64,000 nt of DNA. Origin: Typha latifolia (Eukaryota; Streptophyta; Magnoliopsida; Poales; Typhaceae). Positions 26,885 through 39,115 of this stretch are shown piece after piece (position 1 is the stretch's first letter; the number at the start of each line of letters is the position of its first letter). A model generated the notes under the pieces. It made no database searches and had not been told where the DNA came from. It saw nothing but the letters and a program-made list of their open reading frames with translations. The translations under genes were made by a program, and so were the position numbers. The DNA lies in assembly GCA_019914945.1 (NCBI GenBank), contig CM034100.1, positions 2,617,209 through 2,681,208 on the forward strand. The letters are read 5' to 3'.

Positions 26885-28716
26885 CTAATTGGTTTCAATG
26901 CACTCTCGCTCTCTTATCTCTCTCACCCTTTGTGCACAACTTATCACACCCTGAACAAACTTATCTACGTTAGCATCTGAAGACCCCTTCTCTTCCACTG
27001 CTGCATGGCACTTCTTCTTCAGCTCGCCTGCCCTTCTTCTCATCTCCACACTCTCCTCTCCCTTCATCACCCTCTTCACACCACTCTCAACCACCTCCCT
27101 CCTCACAACTCCTCCATCATCCGCTCCATCCCTCAACCTCACACCAACTCCCCAATCATCCACAATTATATTGCTGTTCGGGTACTGATCCCACATCAAA
27201 GGAAAGGCGATCACCGGTACGCCGGCGTGCACCGCTTCTAAGGTCGAATTCCAACCGCAGTGCGACAAGAATCCCCCGACGGAAGGATGCCGTAAAACAG
27301 ACAGCTGTTCGCACCACGACACAATGAGTCCTTCATCTTTATCTCCGATGAGCTCCTGGATTCGCGAGTGCTCTTCGCGAACTGCCCACAAGAAGGGAGA
27401 GCCACTTGCGGACAGTCCCAATGCCAGCTCTTCCATTTGTGGCGTGGGGACGGGCAAGAAGCTGCCTAATGAGACGTACAAGATTGAGTTCACGGGCTTG
27501 GAGTCCAACCATTTGGTGTAGGGATGAGTTAATATTGGTGAGTTATAAGGGATGGAGGGGCCGATTGGGTGGACGGGGATTTGAATCTTGGATTGGAGGG
27601 AATCCATGGCGTGGCTCTCGAGCTCGTAGAAGGAGGTGAAGAGGAGGCTTTGAGCTGTGAAAGACCAAGATATGGAGTCTGTGAAACTTTGAATGCAGCC
27701 TCTTGAGGAATCTAAGGATGAATTTGGAAGATCTTTTGGAATGTAGTCTAGAAGATCACTTGCTGCTCCAGCTCCTGCAAAAGTTTTTAAGGATCACTCA
27801 TATGAGCAGAGCATGGATTAACGATGATTGCAACGTTGATCATATGAGCATAATTTATGGAACTTTAATTTAAACTCGACAATTCTAAAATATATTTTCC
27901 TTCTTAAACTAAAATTTCTCAATACTTTCGGTCATAGTAATGATACTTTCTATTGGTTTGATATAATATTATCATATAATTTTAGCTATTAAATAAGAAA
28001 AGAGAAAGTAGAGGTCACTGATATTGAATCAATCGTGTTTAAACAAATAGTTTGGTGGGCATCAAAAGAGAAAGCTTACCTAATGGCATCAAGTTGTAGA
28101 AGATATTAAATAAGTAAAATTGGTTATCGTAGTTAGTTGATCTTACATTATGCTGCTGTTAATCAATGGGATCAAGAAACGTGGGGCTCATTAAGGCACC
28201 AAAATGCATGATCGAAATTTCGTGCAGCCATGGGTGTAGACGATCGACGATCTGCCTACCTGCTTCAATATTGCTGAGCTCGTAAAGCGCGAGCAGCTCC
28301 GTCGCCGCCTGCGGGAAGATCGCCGCCACCGGCAGACCCCTCCTCCTCCCTATCTCCGGCGCCCAGGGGAGGAGCGAGTCGGCGAGCACGAAATCGGCCG
28401 GGGGCCGTAGCCGGCCGAGGAGCTCATCGACCTGCTCCCCCATCTTGGTGAGGACGGCGCGGACGAACGCGGGGAGGTCGACGCCGCGGTGGCGCTCGGA
28501 GGGGAGGACGTCGGGGATGGGGAGGAAGCGAAGGTTGTCGGGAATCGTGGAAGAGGGAGAAAGGAGGCGGAGCCACTCGCGGGTGAGGACGAAGGTGACG
28601 TGGATACCTCGGGAGGCGAGGCGACGGCAGAGGTGGAGCATGGGGTTGACGTGGCCGCGGCCGGGGTAGGGAATGGCGACGAGGTGGGGGATGGAGGAGG
28701 TCGAAGAGGATTCCAT
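26885..28716 (-). CDS. UGT87A: UDP-glycosyltransferase, UGT87A type
   Basis: Family-1 glycosyltransferase that moves a sugar from a UDP-sugar to a small acceptor in the cytosol. Two exons (28716-28260 and 27774-26885) join in frame to 448 residues, the normal size. The N-terminal domain has the catalytic histidine H22 (GRGHVNP) and the partner aspartate D113 (LADSLLPW). The C-terminal PSPG box begins WCEQLSVLRHPSVGGF, contains HCGWNS and ends PLMWDQ. The final Asp-Gln is usual for glucose-preferring enzymes. SILYVSLGSFL precedes it. Overall resemblance is to Arabidopsis UGT87A1/UGT87A2. UGT87A2 is linked to flowering time and stress, but the acceptor here is unknown. The donor at 28259 is inferred: reading through it would end in a stop at 28159. 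Confidence 0.9.
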
Positions 28717-29057
28717 TTTGGTTCAGTGCAATGGATGAAGGATTGATGGGTTGAAATTGTTTAGCGTTATATTTATCATTCGTTCAAGGGAAATTTATGA
28801 AAAACACCCTGTCATTAAGCTTTATTATCATTCAAAGCCTAAGTTTAGTCAAGATAGAATGTACGATGCTTTGGATTAATTTTCCTTCCATTTATTTGTT
28901 CGAGAAGCCGGTTGGATGATCATTTGTGAGGCCCAAGTGCCCAACTCCTCCAACCCATCATATATTTAATTAAAATTAAAGAAGAGCCTCTTATGAATTG
29001 GGCCAGGCCTTTTGGCAATGCTATTTATGCCGATTTCTAGGCTCAATTCTTGTATAG

Positions 29058-29576
29058 GTCTGTTTAGTTGCGAGATTTAAAATAAAATAAAATAAGGATA
29101 TGGATAAGCATGGACTTATCAATGGATTAAAGGATGGTGCTATCTAATTTTTATTTTTATTTGCTATGTTTGGTTGAAAAAAAATGATAAATATAATGAA
29201 GCATTGGATAAAAATAAAGGATAAGAATGATGGTTAGTTATGTTAACAGATAAAAATGATCAAATTGGTCTTATTGCGTTTTTCTTGTCTTAATACAGAA
29301 TATTCTTTTACAGATAATGAATTATCTAGTTATTTTTATTTTTGAATTTCCTATCAAAAACTAATTTAATTGAATATTGAACTTCAAAATGCGGCGCACT
29401 ACATTACCATAAAGGTGGCCAAGTTTAGGTAAAAGGGTTTGAGAGAGATAAAATTCTCTAATTCACTTGGCTATCTCAAAAAAAAAAATTTATCCCAACT
29501 AGAAGCTGAGATAAAATAACTGAGAGTTTATCATCATATTTTTTATTTATCTGAGGAAGGTTCACACTTGTTTGAA

Positions 29577-29616
<40 letters not shown>

Positions 29617-29680
29617 TTAAAAGGGGCTTATTCAAAGAAAAAATACCACCTTATGCCAGACAGCCAAACATTCCCATGGT
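29058..29680. repeat. Possible degenerate foldback (MITE-like) element
   Basis: The left edge reads CTGTTTAGTTG and the right edge, inverted, reads ATGTTTGGCTG. An internal TGTTTGGTTG sits at about 29165. TGTTTGG-type ends are common in plant non-autonomous elements. The arms are short and imperfect and no target-site duplication was confirmed. Confidence 0.3.
29579..29614. repeat. (TA)n microsatellite
   Basis: Eighteen uninterrupted TA units in the spacer between the UGT and GST genes. Confidence 0.95.
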
Positions 29681-30609
29681 TTTACTTCCATAATCACCCC
29701 TAGTTGGCCCACAAACATAGTGGACAATCATTGTTAGATCCACTAATTTAAAGTAAAGAGATAATCCAAGCCCAATAATGTCCCACTTTGGACCATAAAA
29801 ACTTTTCTCTAACACTCAATTGGCCCATTTTAAACTAAGCAATTCATCTTAGGTTTTGTCTTGCTGTTTACTAAGTAAGATAATAAACAAAACAATTCAT
29901 CTTAACTTTATCCATTAGATTGTCATGTTCCTCTCCAGCCACTTCCATACCCTTTCTCCAACCTTGGCCTCCATCTCCAACCTACAAGTGGGGGGAAAGA
30001 AAGAAACTTTTCCCCTTTATTTATTTGTTTTTCTCTTTAATTTGAGTGTCTTCTCTGCTATCCATAATCAAAAGGAATGATCAGGACCACCTATGCATCC
30101 ATCCATACCTGGCCTTACTATTTTATGTGTCCTCTTACTGGCCCTATTGGTGGTGCAGAAGACTTTGCTCCATTAGACTCCAAATTAGATCATTTGGCAG
30201 ACTTGGACTTTCAACAATGGTAGGTAGATCTCATCAATGAGGATGACTAAATTGTAGAGATTTTAAAACCCTAAAGCCCTACAATTTTTTGTTTTAAATC
30301 TTATAGATGATAAAGAACTCGACTAATAAACTAGTGTCATTAAACCCTTGGAAATAAAGGTCCAGCTAAAATTTCCATGCAACCACTAAACATAGGAACT
30401 AGAGCTAGCATAAAACAAATCAACATTTATAGCAAGCATCATCTTATAATATTTATAGATAGCAAAGTTGTTTACCGTTGAATTCAAACAAAAGACTCAC
30501 ATACCCATACTACTACTAATACAAACAGCACACAACACAACACAACAACACAAGATAGTACTAATTAAAAAAACTATGACCATATTAACTACTAAGAATC
30601 AAACGCATC

Positions 30610-31442
30610 TTAACTGCTACTATCAACTGCAATATTTGTAGTAGTAGTAGAAGAAGCAGCAGCAGCAGCAGCAACGCTGTGACTCAGCATCATCTCTCTG
30701 ATGCTCCGCGCGTACTCGAGCAGCTTATCAATGGCGGGGATCGTCTCCTTGACCTCCTTCTGCTCCTCGAAGTCCCGAAGCCACGCGTGGAAGAGGGGGA
30801 AGGCCTCGGCGTCGACGAGCTTCACCTCCGTGACCTCCTCGAAGACGGCGAGCCAGTACGAGCCGCAGCCGAGTACGATGTCCAACAGCCCGATCTTATC
30901 CCCGCCGAAGAATCTCTTCCCCTTGAATGTTCCTTCGCGGAGCTCGTGCTCGATTAGCTTCAGATTCTCGTGGACTTGCACGACCGCCGCCTTTTGCTCG
31001 TCGCCCGACGACCCGAACACCGCGCCGACCGCCGGACCCAGCTACATTGGAAGCACAAGAAAAAAGGTTTTTTTTTAAAGTCATTACATTATTATTTCAG
31101 AAGAGGCTGGTTGAATTGAACCTTGTCGTCCGCGAAGTGGCACCAGAAGCGGGCGACGGCGCGATCGTAGGGATCGGCAGGCAAGATGGGGAGGTCGGGC
31201 CAGACGTCGTCGATGTATTGGATGATGATGATGGACTCGGCGATGGGACGGCCGAGGTGGAGGAGGAGAGGAACCTTCTTGTATATAGGGTTGTGGAGGA
31301 GAAGGGATTCGCTCTTGTTTGTGAGGTCTTCCTCAACGTAGTCAAACTCAAGGCCTTTGAGCTTGAGGGCTAGTTGGACTCTATGAGTGTATGAGCTCGC
31401 CCATGAGCCGAAGAGTTTGAGAGAAGAGGCCGATTGCTCCAT
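30610..31442 (-). CDS. GSTU: Tau-class glutathione S-transferase
   Basis: Cytosolic enzyme conjugating glutathione to electrophiles. Two exons (31442-31122 and 31041-30610) with the single intron typical of plant GSTU genes give 250 residues. The thioredoxin-like N-terminal domain opens with LKLFGSWASSYTHRVQLALK. Ser16 is the likely catalytic serine, by alignment with the usual W.SPF motif. The glutathione gamma-glutamyl site is in RPIAESIIIIQYIDD. The helical C-terminal domain follows from about residue 95, and FFGGDKIGLLDI is the conserved N-capping/hydrophobic staple region. The last 20-25 residues are an Ala/Ser/Thr-rich tail beyond the usual GSTU end, encoded by trinucleotide repeats. 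A G-box lies 309 bp upstream. Class is secure; substrate is not. Confidence 0.95.
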
Positions 31443-31650
31443 GATGGTGTCAAGAAGACAAGACTAAGACTTGGGAGAGGGAGAGAGAGGAAGGACTATC
31501 ACTAGCTAGGAGTGATGATTAAACTTGGCTTGTGGATGGCCTAATTATAAGCCTTCATGGAGGTGGGTGGGTCCCAAAACGGCTGGGGGAACCCTAGGTT
31601 GATAGACAAACTTGTTAGCCAAGCCACTATGTTTCATGTCCCATTTTGTG

Positions 31651-31651
<1 letters not shown>

Positions 31652-31684
<33 letters not shown>
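31652..31684. repeat. (TA)n microsatellite
   Basis: About fifteen TA units followed by TGTATGTA, about 210 bp upstream of the GST start codon. Confidence 0.95.
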
Positions 31685-31691
<7 letters not shown>

Positions 31692-31750
31692 CTATTAGTG
31701 TAGGGAGACAGAGAGGGTGAGGTGAGGTAATGTAAATATATAGGGTGTGA

Positions 31751-31756
31751 CACGTG
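31751..31756. promoter_or_regulatory. G-box CACGTG upstream of the GST gene
   Basis: Canonical CACGTG, 309 bp upstream of the GST start. GSTU genes are commonly stress- or hormone-induced through bZIP/bHLH sites. Function here is inferred from position alone. Confidence 0.3.
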
Positions 31757-32879
31757 AATAGGTGTAAGTGGCTAATTAAGTGCATAATTATTAGGGGAAA
31801 AGGGACTAGGTAAAAGCCATTATTCCTGCAGTGTAGGTACATGAGGACAAGATTCCACATCTTAAGATTAATGCTAACTTATTAGTAAAAGATGTGAATC
31901 TCAATGACAGTCTCAAAAGAGTTTTGTGGGTATCTTTGACTAATTGGCTAAAAGCTTATACCAGTCGACATGGAGCTTGTGGAGAAAGGAAGAGGTTTGG
32001 TCAATAGGCTCAGAACTCCCTGGCTAATCTTTCATCAGTAATCAATCCTCTTTTGGTGCAAAGTCAGCGTCAGACATTGAACAAGGTCCGTAGAGTTTGA
32101 AATCTAGTTGCACTGGTTTAATTAAAATATAATTAAGATCTCATTTTCCTCGGAAAAAGATAAGGAGGGAGTAGAGATGGATTATTCAAGAATCATTTAG
32201 ACTAGGAAAAATATCAACTAATGGCAGACACTATGGGCCAACCTAAAAAGTGCTAGTTCATGAGATCCAAAGGGAAGTAACCCAAAACAAACTGTGAATG
32301 AAGTCCTAGAAGATAAGGGACCATTGCGTGTATCTACACTCCATTAATTGTAAGACATCTAGTATAATATGTTTGTATGAAACAAATGAGATTGAGATGT
32401 ATTCAGAAACTAACGAACTCTTATCAGAATCAACTCTAATATTAAATAATTATTATAAAAAAATTATTTAATACTTTAGTAACTTAACTTAATGGTTTAA
32501 TTCAGTTAATTGCTCGATAGTACAATTAGCTTAGAAGAACAACTTAATTAAAAGAATGTCTCTAACACTTTGTAGCTTGAAGTTTAAAGTATATATACTA
32601 AACTTGTAAAGACTTTATTAGAGACTCTTATTAAATGATCAGAAAAACAAAAAATTAACCTTTTGCGTAGAGGAAAGGGTCACTATCCTTTATGCCTTGA
32701 TGGGAGCCAAAGTGGGCTCGTTTTGAGTCCCAGATGCACGCAAAATCCACGCAGAAAGGGTGTTTGTGGTCACATCCATGGCAGTAATGCCAATGGGCAT
32801 GGAATCCGTATAGATATTCCCTCACCCACCCTTGCCCGCGTCTTCTCACATCTTACATCCCACCAGGTTGGTTTCTTGT

Positions 32880-32882
<3 letters not shown>

Positions 32883-32932
<50 letters not shown>
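32883..32932. repeat. (TC)n microsatellite
   Basis: About 25 uninterrupted CT/TC units in anonymous spacer. It accounts for the Ser-Leu and Arg-Glu runs in the open frames that cross it. Confidence 0.95.
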
Positions 32933-32935
<3 letters not shown>

Positions 32936-33879
32936 TCTTCTGTAACGTGTACCACTTCACAAGTAAAAAACGTCAAAAAAGAAGAAGCTTGGTAGTGGTA
33001 ACTAATAAATAGAGGGTAAATTACAATTTATCTCCTTTTTAACTTATGCTCATATATTCTAAATTTATCACCGTCAGCAACTATTAGCTATTTGCTTTAT
33101 GACATAGAAAAGGTAAGGAACAATTTGCGCACTTAATTTGAACCGTAGAAATTGAGGGAAATCAAGATATATAAAATATAAATTTTTTTCCTAATAACTA
33201 GGACAAGTTACACTGTTATCTGACGTTTGGATGTAACTCTAAATCTGGTTAGCTATTCTTATTTCATAAGTATTTAGTCATAAACCGGTTTAATAATATC
33301 ATAATTATACTTGATGTGATATAAATATTTTGTCAGCAACTAAAAGATAGTGGATGAAGAGAAATTAATAGTTGATTAAAGTAATACTTTTTGAAGGGCA
33401 AAATAATTATTAAATTTTACTAATAAATCTAAAATATTAGTAAATGGAAGAGAAGAGAAGTTTAAGTAGATTACTAAACCTACTTTACCTTAAACTGGTG
33501 TTTAAATATGAAGCTAATATAGTGCTCACTAAACTGGTTTAAAAATAAACCTAAATCTAGTACAAAAGCAGATGCATCCTATGACTTATCTCTCTCTATA
33601 TATAACATGGGTAGATAGATAGATGGATGGATAGAAAAGGGATAAGGACACAAGAGAGGTAGAGTTAAAAATTGAAACAACGGTGAACGTAGCCATGTTG
33701 GAAGGGACATGGTATGGCCTTAATGGCCATGGTGGTACGACTTAACCTAACCTTGTCCCTCTTTAACCTGCTCTAGCCTCTAGGGCAAGTGACGCAATAA
33801 TCTACGATGGTCAATCTTATAGTCCAAGGAAGGAGAGAATATTTTATGACACAGACCTCTCGGTAGCTCCCTATGCTTC

Positions 33880-33912
<33 letters not shown>

Positions 33913-33920
33913 TATACATA
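33880..33920. repeat. (TA)n microsatellite, interrupted
   Basis: TA units broken by two ACATA interruptions, in the spacer left of the ATP12 gene. Confidence 0.9.
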
Positions 33921-33979
33921 TAATGCATATTTATATATACATAGGAACAGGAGGAGGATGAGCTTTGGCCTCATTCGTA

Positions 33980-34345
33980 CGTGGAATATGGTTTGAAATA
34001 AAAATAGTAATTTTTATTTATTATTATTATTATTATAACAATGAGAGATTTATTTTAAGAAAACTTAATTTTCTTTTTACTGATGTTTTGAAATAATAAT
34101 ATAATAACTACTTTTGATGATATAAGGTAGAAAAAATAGAAAATATGTATTTTATTCTTTTTGTAAAATTATGATAAATATTATTTAATTTGATATACAG
34201 TAAATTGATATGATAGATTTCAAGAGTAAATTAGTAAGTGTGATATAAAATATAAATTTGATTAATTATATTTATATTTTAGAATAGAATTACTATGATG
34301 TTTAATTGTCATTCTAAAATAAAATTTAAAAATAAGAAAAAAAAA
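33980..34345. repeat. AT-rich dispersed element (family A, copy 2)
   Basis: Aligned by eye with 16990-17430 in the same orientation. Shared ordered words are ATAATAA.TA.TTTTGATG, TTTGATATA.AGTA, GTGATATAA.AT and ATTCTAAAATAA near the right end. Identity is moderate. Ends and target duplications could not be fixed. Confidence 0.5.
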
Positions 34346-35283
34346 GTTATTTAGAACGAAGGAAAGCTTAGATTAACAAGTCACTAAAATATTTCTTAAA
34401 AAAATCAAAAAACATATTAAAATATAAGAAGAAACCCTAGACTCCCTAAATCCTAAAAATGTTTCTTATTTTCAAGTATAGCTAATAATGGCCGATATTC
34501 CAACATATAACACTTAATCTAAACGTGTAATCGCAGCTCGATTATTTTGGCAGCCCTATCTTTATCCGTATAAGGATAAAACTATGTAATTATGGATGCG
34601 GTTACACAATCGAATGATCTCTATCCGACCAAACTATATGGGCTTCTTGTACCTAATAAATAACAATACACAGTAATAGGCACTTACCACTGTCCTTGAG
34701 TTGACTGGAGGAGGAACAAGGTTGAACAGCATTTGTCGGTGGACAGCAGAGACGTGGTTGGTGGTTCAGATGATAGCACTGCAATGAGATCAACACAAAA
34801 GTATAGGAAAGCATTCAGATGTTGACTCAAATCTAACATCTAACATTACAAGCAGAAGTTTGAAGCAGACCTTTTAGAACTTGGACTGCATGGAAGGCAG
34901 AGCCCAAGACATGAGAGACTTTGACTGCATATTAAATTCTGGAATAAGTAGTCCTTCGTAGTTAAAGGAGAACACAGCAACAAAGCTGATATCAAGCTAT
35001 TCGTCAAGGAAAGCATTGAGATAACTCTCGTTAGATGTCACAACAACATAACATTTTGCTTCGATTACAAAAGGAGGCAGTTCCAAATGTTGAGTTGAAT
35101 TTCCAGGACCTCTGGTTTGCTTACTATGAGTTTATCCATCTAAAGAGCCTTGTTTTATTACAATCTACATCACATTTAAGTAGTTTGCTATCAAATAAAT
35201 AACTCGAAATTAAGTTAAAAGCTCTTAAAAATTGAGATATCACATGGGCCATCCTTGAAACAAAAGAAGTGGATAGATAGGTT

Positions 35284-38200
35284 TCAGAGTGTCTGTGAGA
35301 GTCCAAGAAAAACAGCAGCAGATGAGATTTGCACCTTAAGATCAGCAATATCAACATCATGACCACCTTCAACCAAACCCCATCGATCAATCTAACCAAA
35401 TAAACAAAATAGAGCAAGTGAAAATGATAAATGATAGGGGACAAAACAGGGGAAGTCGAACAAAAGAAAATGAAAACTCAGGGCATAATAAGAACCTGGA
35501 GATCTTCTTCAAGCCTGATCAATTCAATGGCCTCCTCAATACCGAACCTTCCTCGAAAAATTCCTAATGGAATCACCAACGAATGCGCTGCAGCAGCCAT
35601 GGCATCAATTGCTGCTAACTCATAATCACTTGTTTTCTTCAAAACATTTTCGATTGCGTTAGTGAGGCCATTATCTTGCTTGCCCCCAAAAAAGCATGAG
35701 TACACTACTGGCTTAAATCCAAATTCAGATTGTATCCAGTCAAGTATCGGATCAATCTTCTCTTCCTGTTGTTCTGTGAATCATCATCAAACATCAGGAA
35801 GGGACAAATCCAAGAGAACAAGCATTATAAGGAAATTTGCTGCATCATGACAACTCAACACTTTTCTAAGAATATGATGGGTTCAAGATTAGATGCATAC
35901 ATAATGGACATCTCTTAACATTAATACAATCATCCAGTATAAGTAAATGTACACATTAGATGTGTCTAGTGCATAGGTCGATACACTGAATGGTTCCCTA
36001 TGGACCAAGTTATAACGGGGGTTATGGTACTGAACAAGAAAACAGAAGTTGCCACTTTCCCATCTTTCATTCATACACTTTGCATCTGCCTAAATGGCTG
36101 TTTCCTTACATTAAAACTCGACTTAGTTATATGTAGAAATTGACTATCATCAAGATTATCAAGTCTCACAGGCTATGGTCAATCACAACAGCTAGAAGTG
36201 AAAAGCAATGGAAAAGGGTTAGCTCATTGGGTACATTTTACAATGTAACTTAACAACCCAGTACCATTTTGAAGCTCATTCATTGTATGAAAATGTGTTG
36301 ATATGATTGCTTCCTTTTGCTTTATGGCTTGCATCATCAATCTTTGCCTCAGATAAAATGGAGAACACAAGGAGGATTAAACTTACTGAGGACTCCTCTT
36401 GTCAAATCACTATCACCAGGAGAGCGGCAGAATACCAAATCTTGATGGAACTTCTTCATTAAATTCTCGATTACTTTTACACGTGTCAGTGGGACTCTAT
36501 CTTGTGCAGTAGAAGCAAGCTTCATGAGAGGCATAGTGAAAGGTCGAATCCCATCTATTTGCTGTCATACACAAAGAACTCAATATGAATATCACTATAA
36601 ATGGTAAAGAGGATTAAATAGAAAAAAAAGGAGGGGGCAAAAAACTGGGTCAATGCCCTCTATAAAACATACTTCCACATGAAATTCTATGAATTACAAA
36701 TAAGGGATAATTACATAGAATCCCTGTAGCCAAATATCACTTACACCTCCTAAACTTCTCTTTTTTTTCCTCTTTTGCTACAATGTGCCCTCCCCCCAAG
36801 TATGTCCATTCCATATATAAAATTATCTGATCATCCAGACTATTTTTCCTATTGAGGGTGCTACTAGGTCGTGTGGGTGGACTCTACCATGACTTCCTTT
36901 GTTCTCTCATGGCAATCCCTTCTGACGTACTTAGGATTAGCAGAGTTGCTTGATCAATGTTTGTAAGACGGATATCCAAGCACAACATAGTGATTCTAGT
37001 TTGGATACTACTATTAGAGTTTTAATCAAGTTCAAAACTTGAAATTTGTACTTTATGTAATTATAATTTAAACTTGAAATAAGAAGGAACAAGTCCAAGT
37101 TAATGTACTGATATTTGAAGCCAGGATTTTGGGCTTTAATTTTAATCTAGCAAGGAATAGTCAAGATGTGGCCTCTCTTGGAGCTGAAATTAAAGATCCA
37201 ATTATGCCAAAAGAGTCATGTCTCAATAATTGACCTAGGAAGACCAAGGATGTTCAGGATTTCCATATGTTATCTGAGTCTTCTAATATTCTTCCAAGAT
37301 AGGAAATGAAAATTGAGAAAGAAAAAAAAGCACACTTGAATGAACTAATGAAAGCATATTGGTGATTCTCATTTTCATCTTCTCTTGTCCTTCTTTCTTT
37401 TTCTCCTCGGTTTCATCTTAGATAACGTGTTATAACACATCATCTTCTCTTTGATGCCAATGACCAAGCATTAATAAAAAATATTCCAGCCAACAACTAC
37501 TGTAACCTTTACACCAGAGTTTACCAGCCCTTCACTCGGTCATAAAATCCATAAATTCTTTCATGGACCTTCTCCATAATTCTGTCAGTAATTTCAGAAT
37601 CATCAACCCAATGCTATTAGAGAACTTATCAAGGTAAGAGAGAAACTAGCTACTAATTATAGGATAAGGTAATGGGCTAATGGCACGATGACTTACCTTA
37701 ACAATTCCCACATATAAAACCAATCAACAATCTTTGAATAAACAACAGTATAGCACCATATCAAGAGAATTTTTCAAAATAGGGAAAGTACTTCACTTCC
37801 TAGGTTATCTATGGCCTTCTCTTTTATTCAAAACATGGGCAATTCATACTCACTGAAGACATCCAACATCAACTGAAGCAACCAGAATCAACACACCTGC
37901 CAATTCCACATTTGTACAAGAAGCTAGAGAGAGAACGAAACAGGTTCAATTTTTTTAAAACAACATTTGATGAAAAGGAGAAATTTCGCATAATCCAACT
38001 CGATCCAATAAAGAATCAAGAACAAAAAACTGAACTGTAACAAGGAAATCAAGCAAAAACAAAAGAGTGAGAAGCCAACCTGGTATTCCCACTCCGCCGC
38101 GATTGCTTTCGCGAGAGCTAGGGTTGGAAGCTTGAGCGCTCTTTTGGACGGCGTCTTTAGCGTCCTGTAATCGAGCATCACCGTCCATCCATTGCCGTCG

Positions 38201-38523
38201 TCGGCCAACCGCGTGGTCGCCTCCTTGTAGAAACGCTTCCCTACGATGGATCCCGTCATGAAGGAAGTCGGCATCGTCACCGACGTGTCATCGCGAGTCG
38301 CCATCGAATTCGCAGGCGACGCCGAGATCGGGCGCTTTATGAAGATGGCATCGTCGGTCTCGGTGTTCTTCTTGTTCTCTTCTCGGTCTGAAGTGGACGG
38401 GGAGGAGGAGAGGGGCGCCGCCGCGGCGGTGGTAAGAGGGAGGCTGCGTTGCGGGGAGAAGGGCTGTTGGATTGAGATCAGACGGTGGAGGGATCGAAGG
38501 AGTCGGTTAGTAGGGGACGCCAT
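35284..38523 (-). CDS. ATP12: Mitochondrial F1-ATPase assembly factor ATP12
   Basis: ATP12 chaperones bind the F1 alpha subunit in the mitochondrial matrix before alpha3beta3 assembly. Four exons (38523-38080, 36561-36387, 35773-35496, 35391-35284) join in frame to 334 residues, close to plant homologues. Residues 1 to about 45 are Arg/Ser-rich with almost no acids (MASPTNRLLRSLHRLISIQQ), a mitochondrial presequence. The conserved core runs from FYKEATTRL through WTVMLDYRTLKTP, PLTRVKVIENLMKK, VYSCFFGGKQDNGL and RLEEDLQIDRWGLVEGGHD to the end. I chose the ATG at 38523 for its good context (ATGG) and presequence. An in-frame ATG at 38592 would add 23 residues. The gene follows GAA1 on the same strand, only about 590 bp from the GAA1 stop. 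Confidence 0.94.
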
Positions 38524-38592
38524 GGGGTTAAAGGGGGGGAACTCCTCCTGTGGGGATTGGAATTGTCGAGGAAGAGCATAAGCACTTAACAT

Positions 38593-39115
38593 GACTACAT
38601 GAGATGCTCACTTTCTTAAAATTAATGCATAAATATTCTTTATATTTGAATTTGGAAAAAAAAATATTTAACCCATATAGTTAGATCTTAATTCATTTCC
38701 ACTCCTATAATGACGATAAAATTTTATATGTCTGAGAATCTGAAATCGAATACTAGAACTAAAACAATTGATGGAAGTTGTACTAATTAATTTTATTTGT
38801 ATCACTTTAAAATAACAACGATAAAATTTAATGTCTGATAATCTGAAATCGATTTCTAGAACTCAAATAATTGATGGAAGTTGTACTAATTAATTTGGTT
38901 GCAGTGGAAGGAATTCTCGAACATCTCGATAGGATACTCATCATCAAATCTAGGATAAATTATAAAATCATGAGCAAGGTCTCTTTTGCACTGACATCTC
39001 TATGCAATAAAATTTATCACAATGTGCTAGGAAAAGAAAACAAAAAGAAGACAAAAATTTCCTGTGTCTAACAAATGATCCTTAATTTAAAGTTTTATCT
39101 AGTACATGAAGCCGC
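38593..39115. other. ATP12 promoter / GAA1 3' flank
   Basis: A short 523-bp gap must hold both the GAA1 3' UTR and the ATP12 promoter. It contains a two-copy tandem duplication (38713-38897). No open frame is protein-like. Confidence 0.55.
38713..38897. repeat. Two-copy tandem duplication in the ATP12 promoter
   Basis: Copies at 38713-38794 and 38818-38897 (offset 105) share ACGATAAAATTT, ATCTGAAATCGA, CTAGAACT and AATTGATGGAAGTTGTACTA. High identity indicates a recent event. It lies 190-370 bp upstream of the chosen start codon. Confidence 0.9.

Larger units (their letters stand above)
28717..30609. other. UGT promoter region, repeats and GST 3' flank
   Basis: Holds the UGT upstream region (TATA-like AAATATAAC on the minus strand near 28768-28776), a possible foldback element (29058-29680) with a TA microsatellite, and the 3' UTR of the GST gene on the right. 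The frame at 30046-30240 is not protein-like. Confidence 0.5.
31443..35283. other. Gene-free spacer with GST promoter, microsatellites and repeats
   Basis: This is a 3.8-kb interval without a convincing gene. It contains the GST promoter (TATA-like CTTATAATT on the minus strand near 31543-31551; G-box 31751-31756), three dinucleotide microsatellites and an AT-rich dispersed element (about 33980-34345). A sharp inverted repeat TTTATCC-6-GGATAAA lies near 34560-34579. The right end includes the ATP12 3' UTR. Small frames, such as 32663-32995, owe their length to the TC repeat. Confidence 0.5.

Noticed and set aside
31443..35283. Search for a gene or retroelement in the 3.8-kb spacer
   Set aside because: No reverse-transcriptase, integrase or gag-like motif, no paired long terminal repeats and no exon-like frames were found. 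Only microsatellites and AT-rich repeat sequence were seen.
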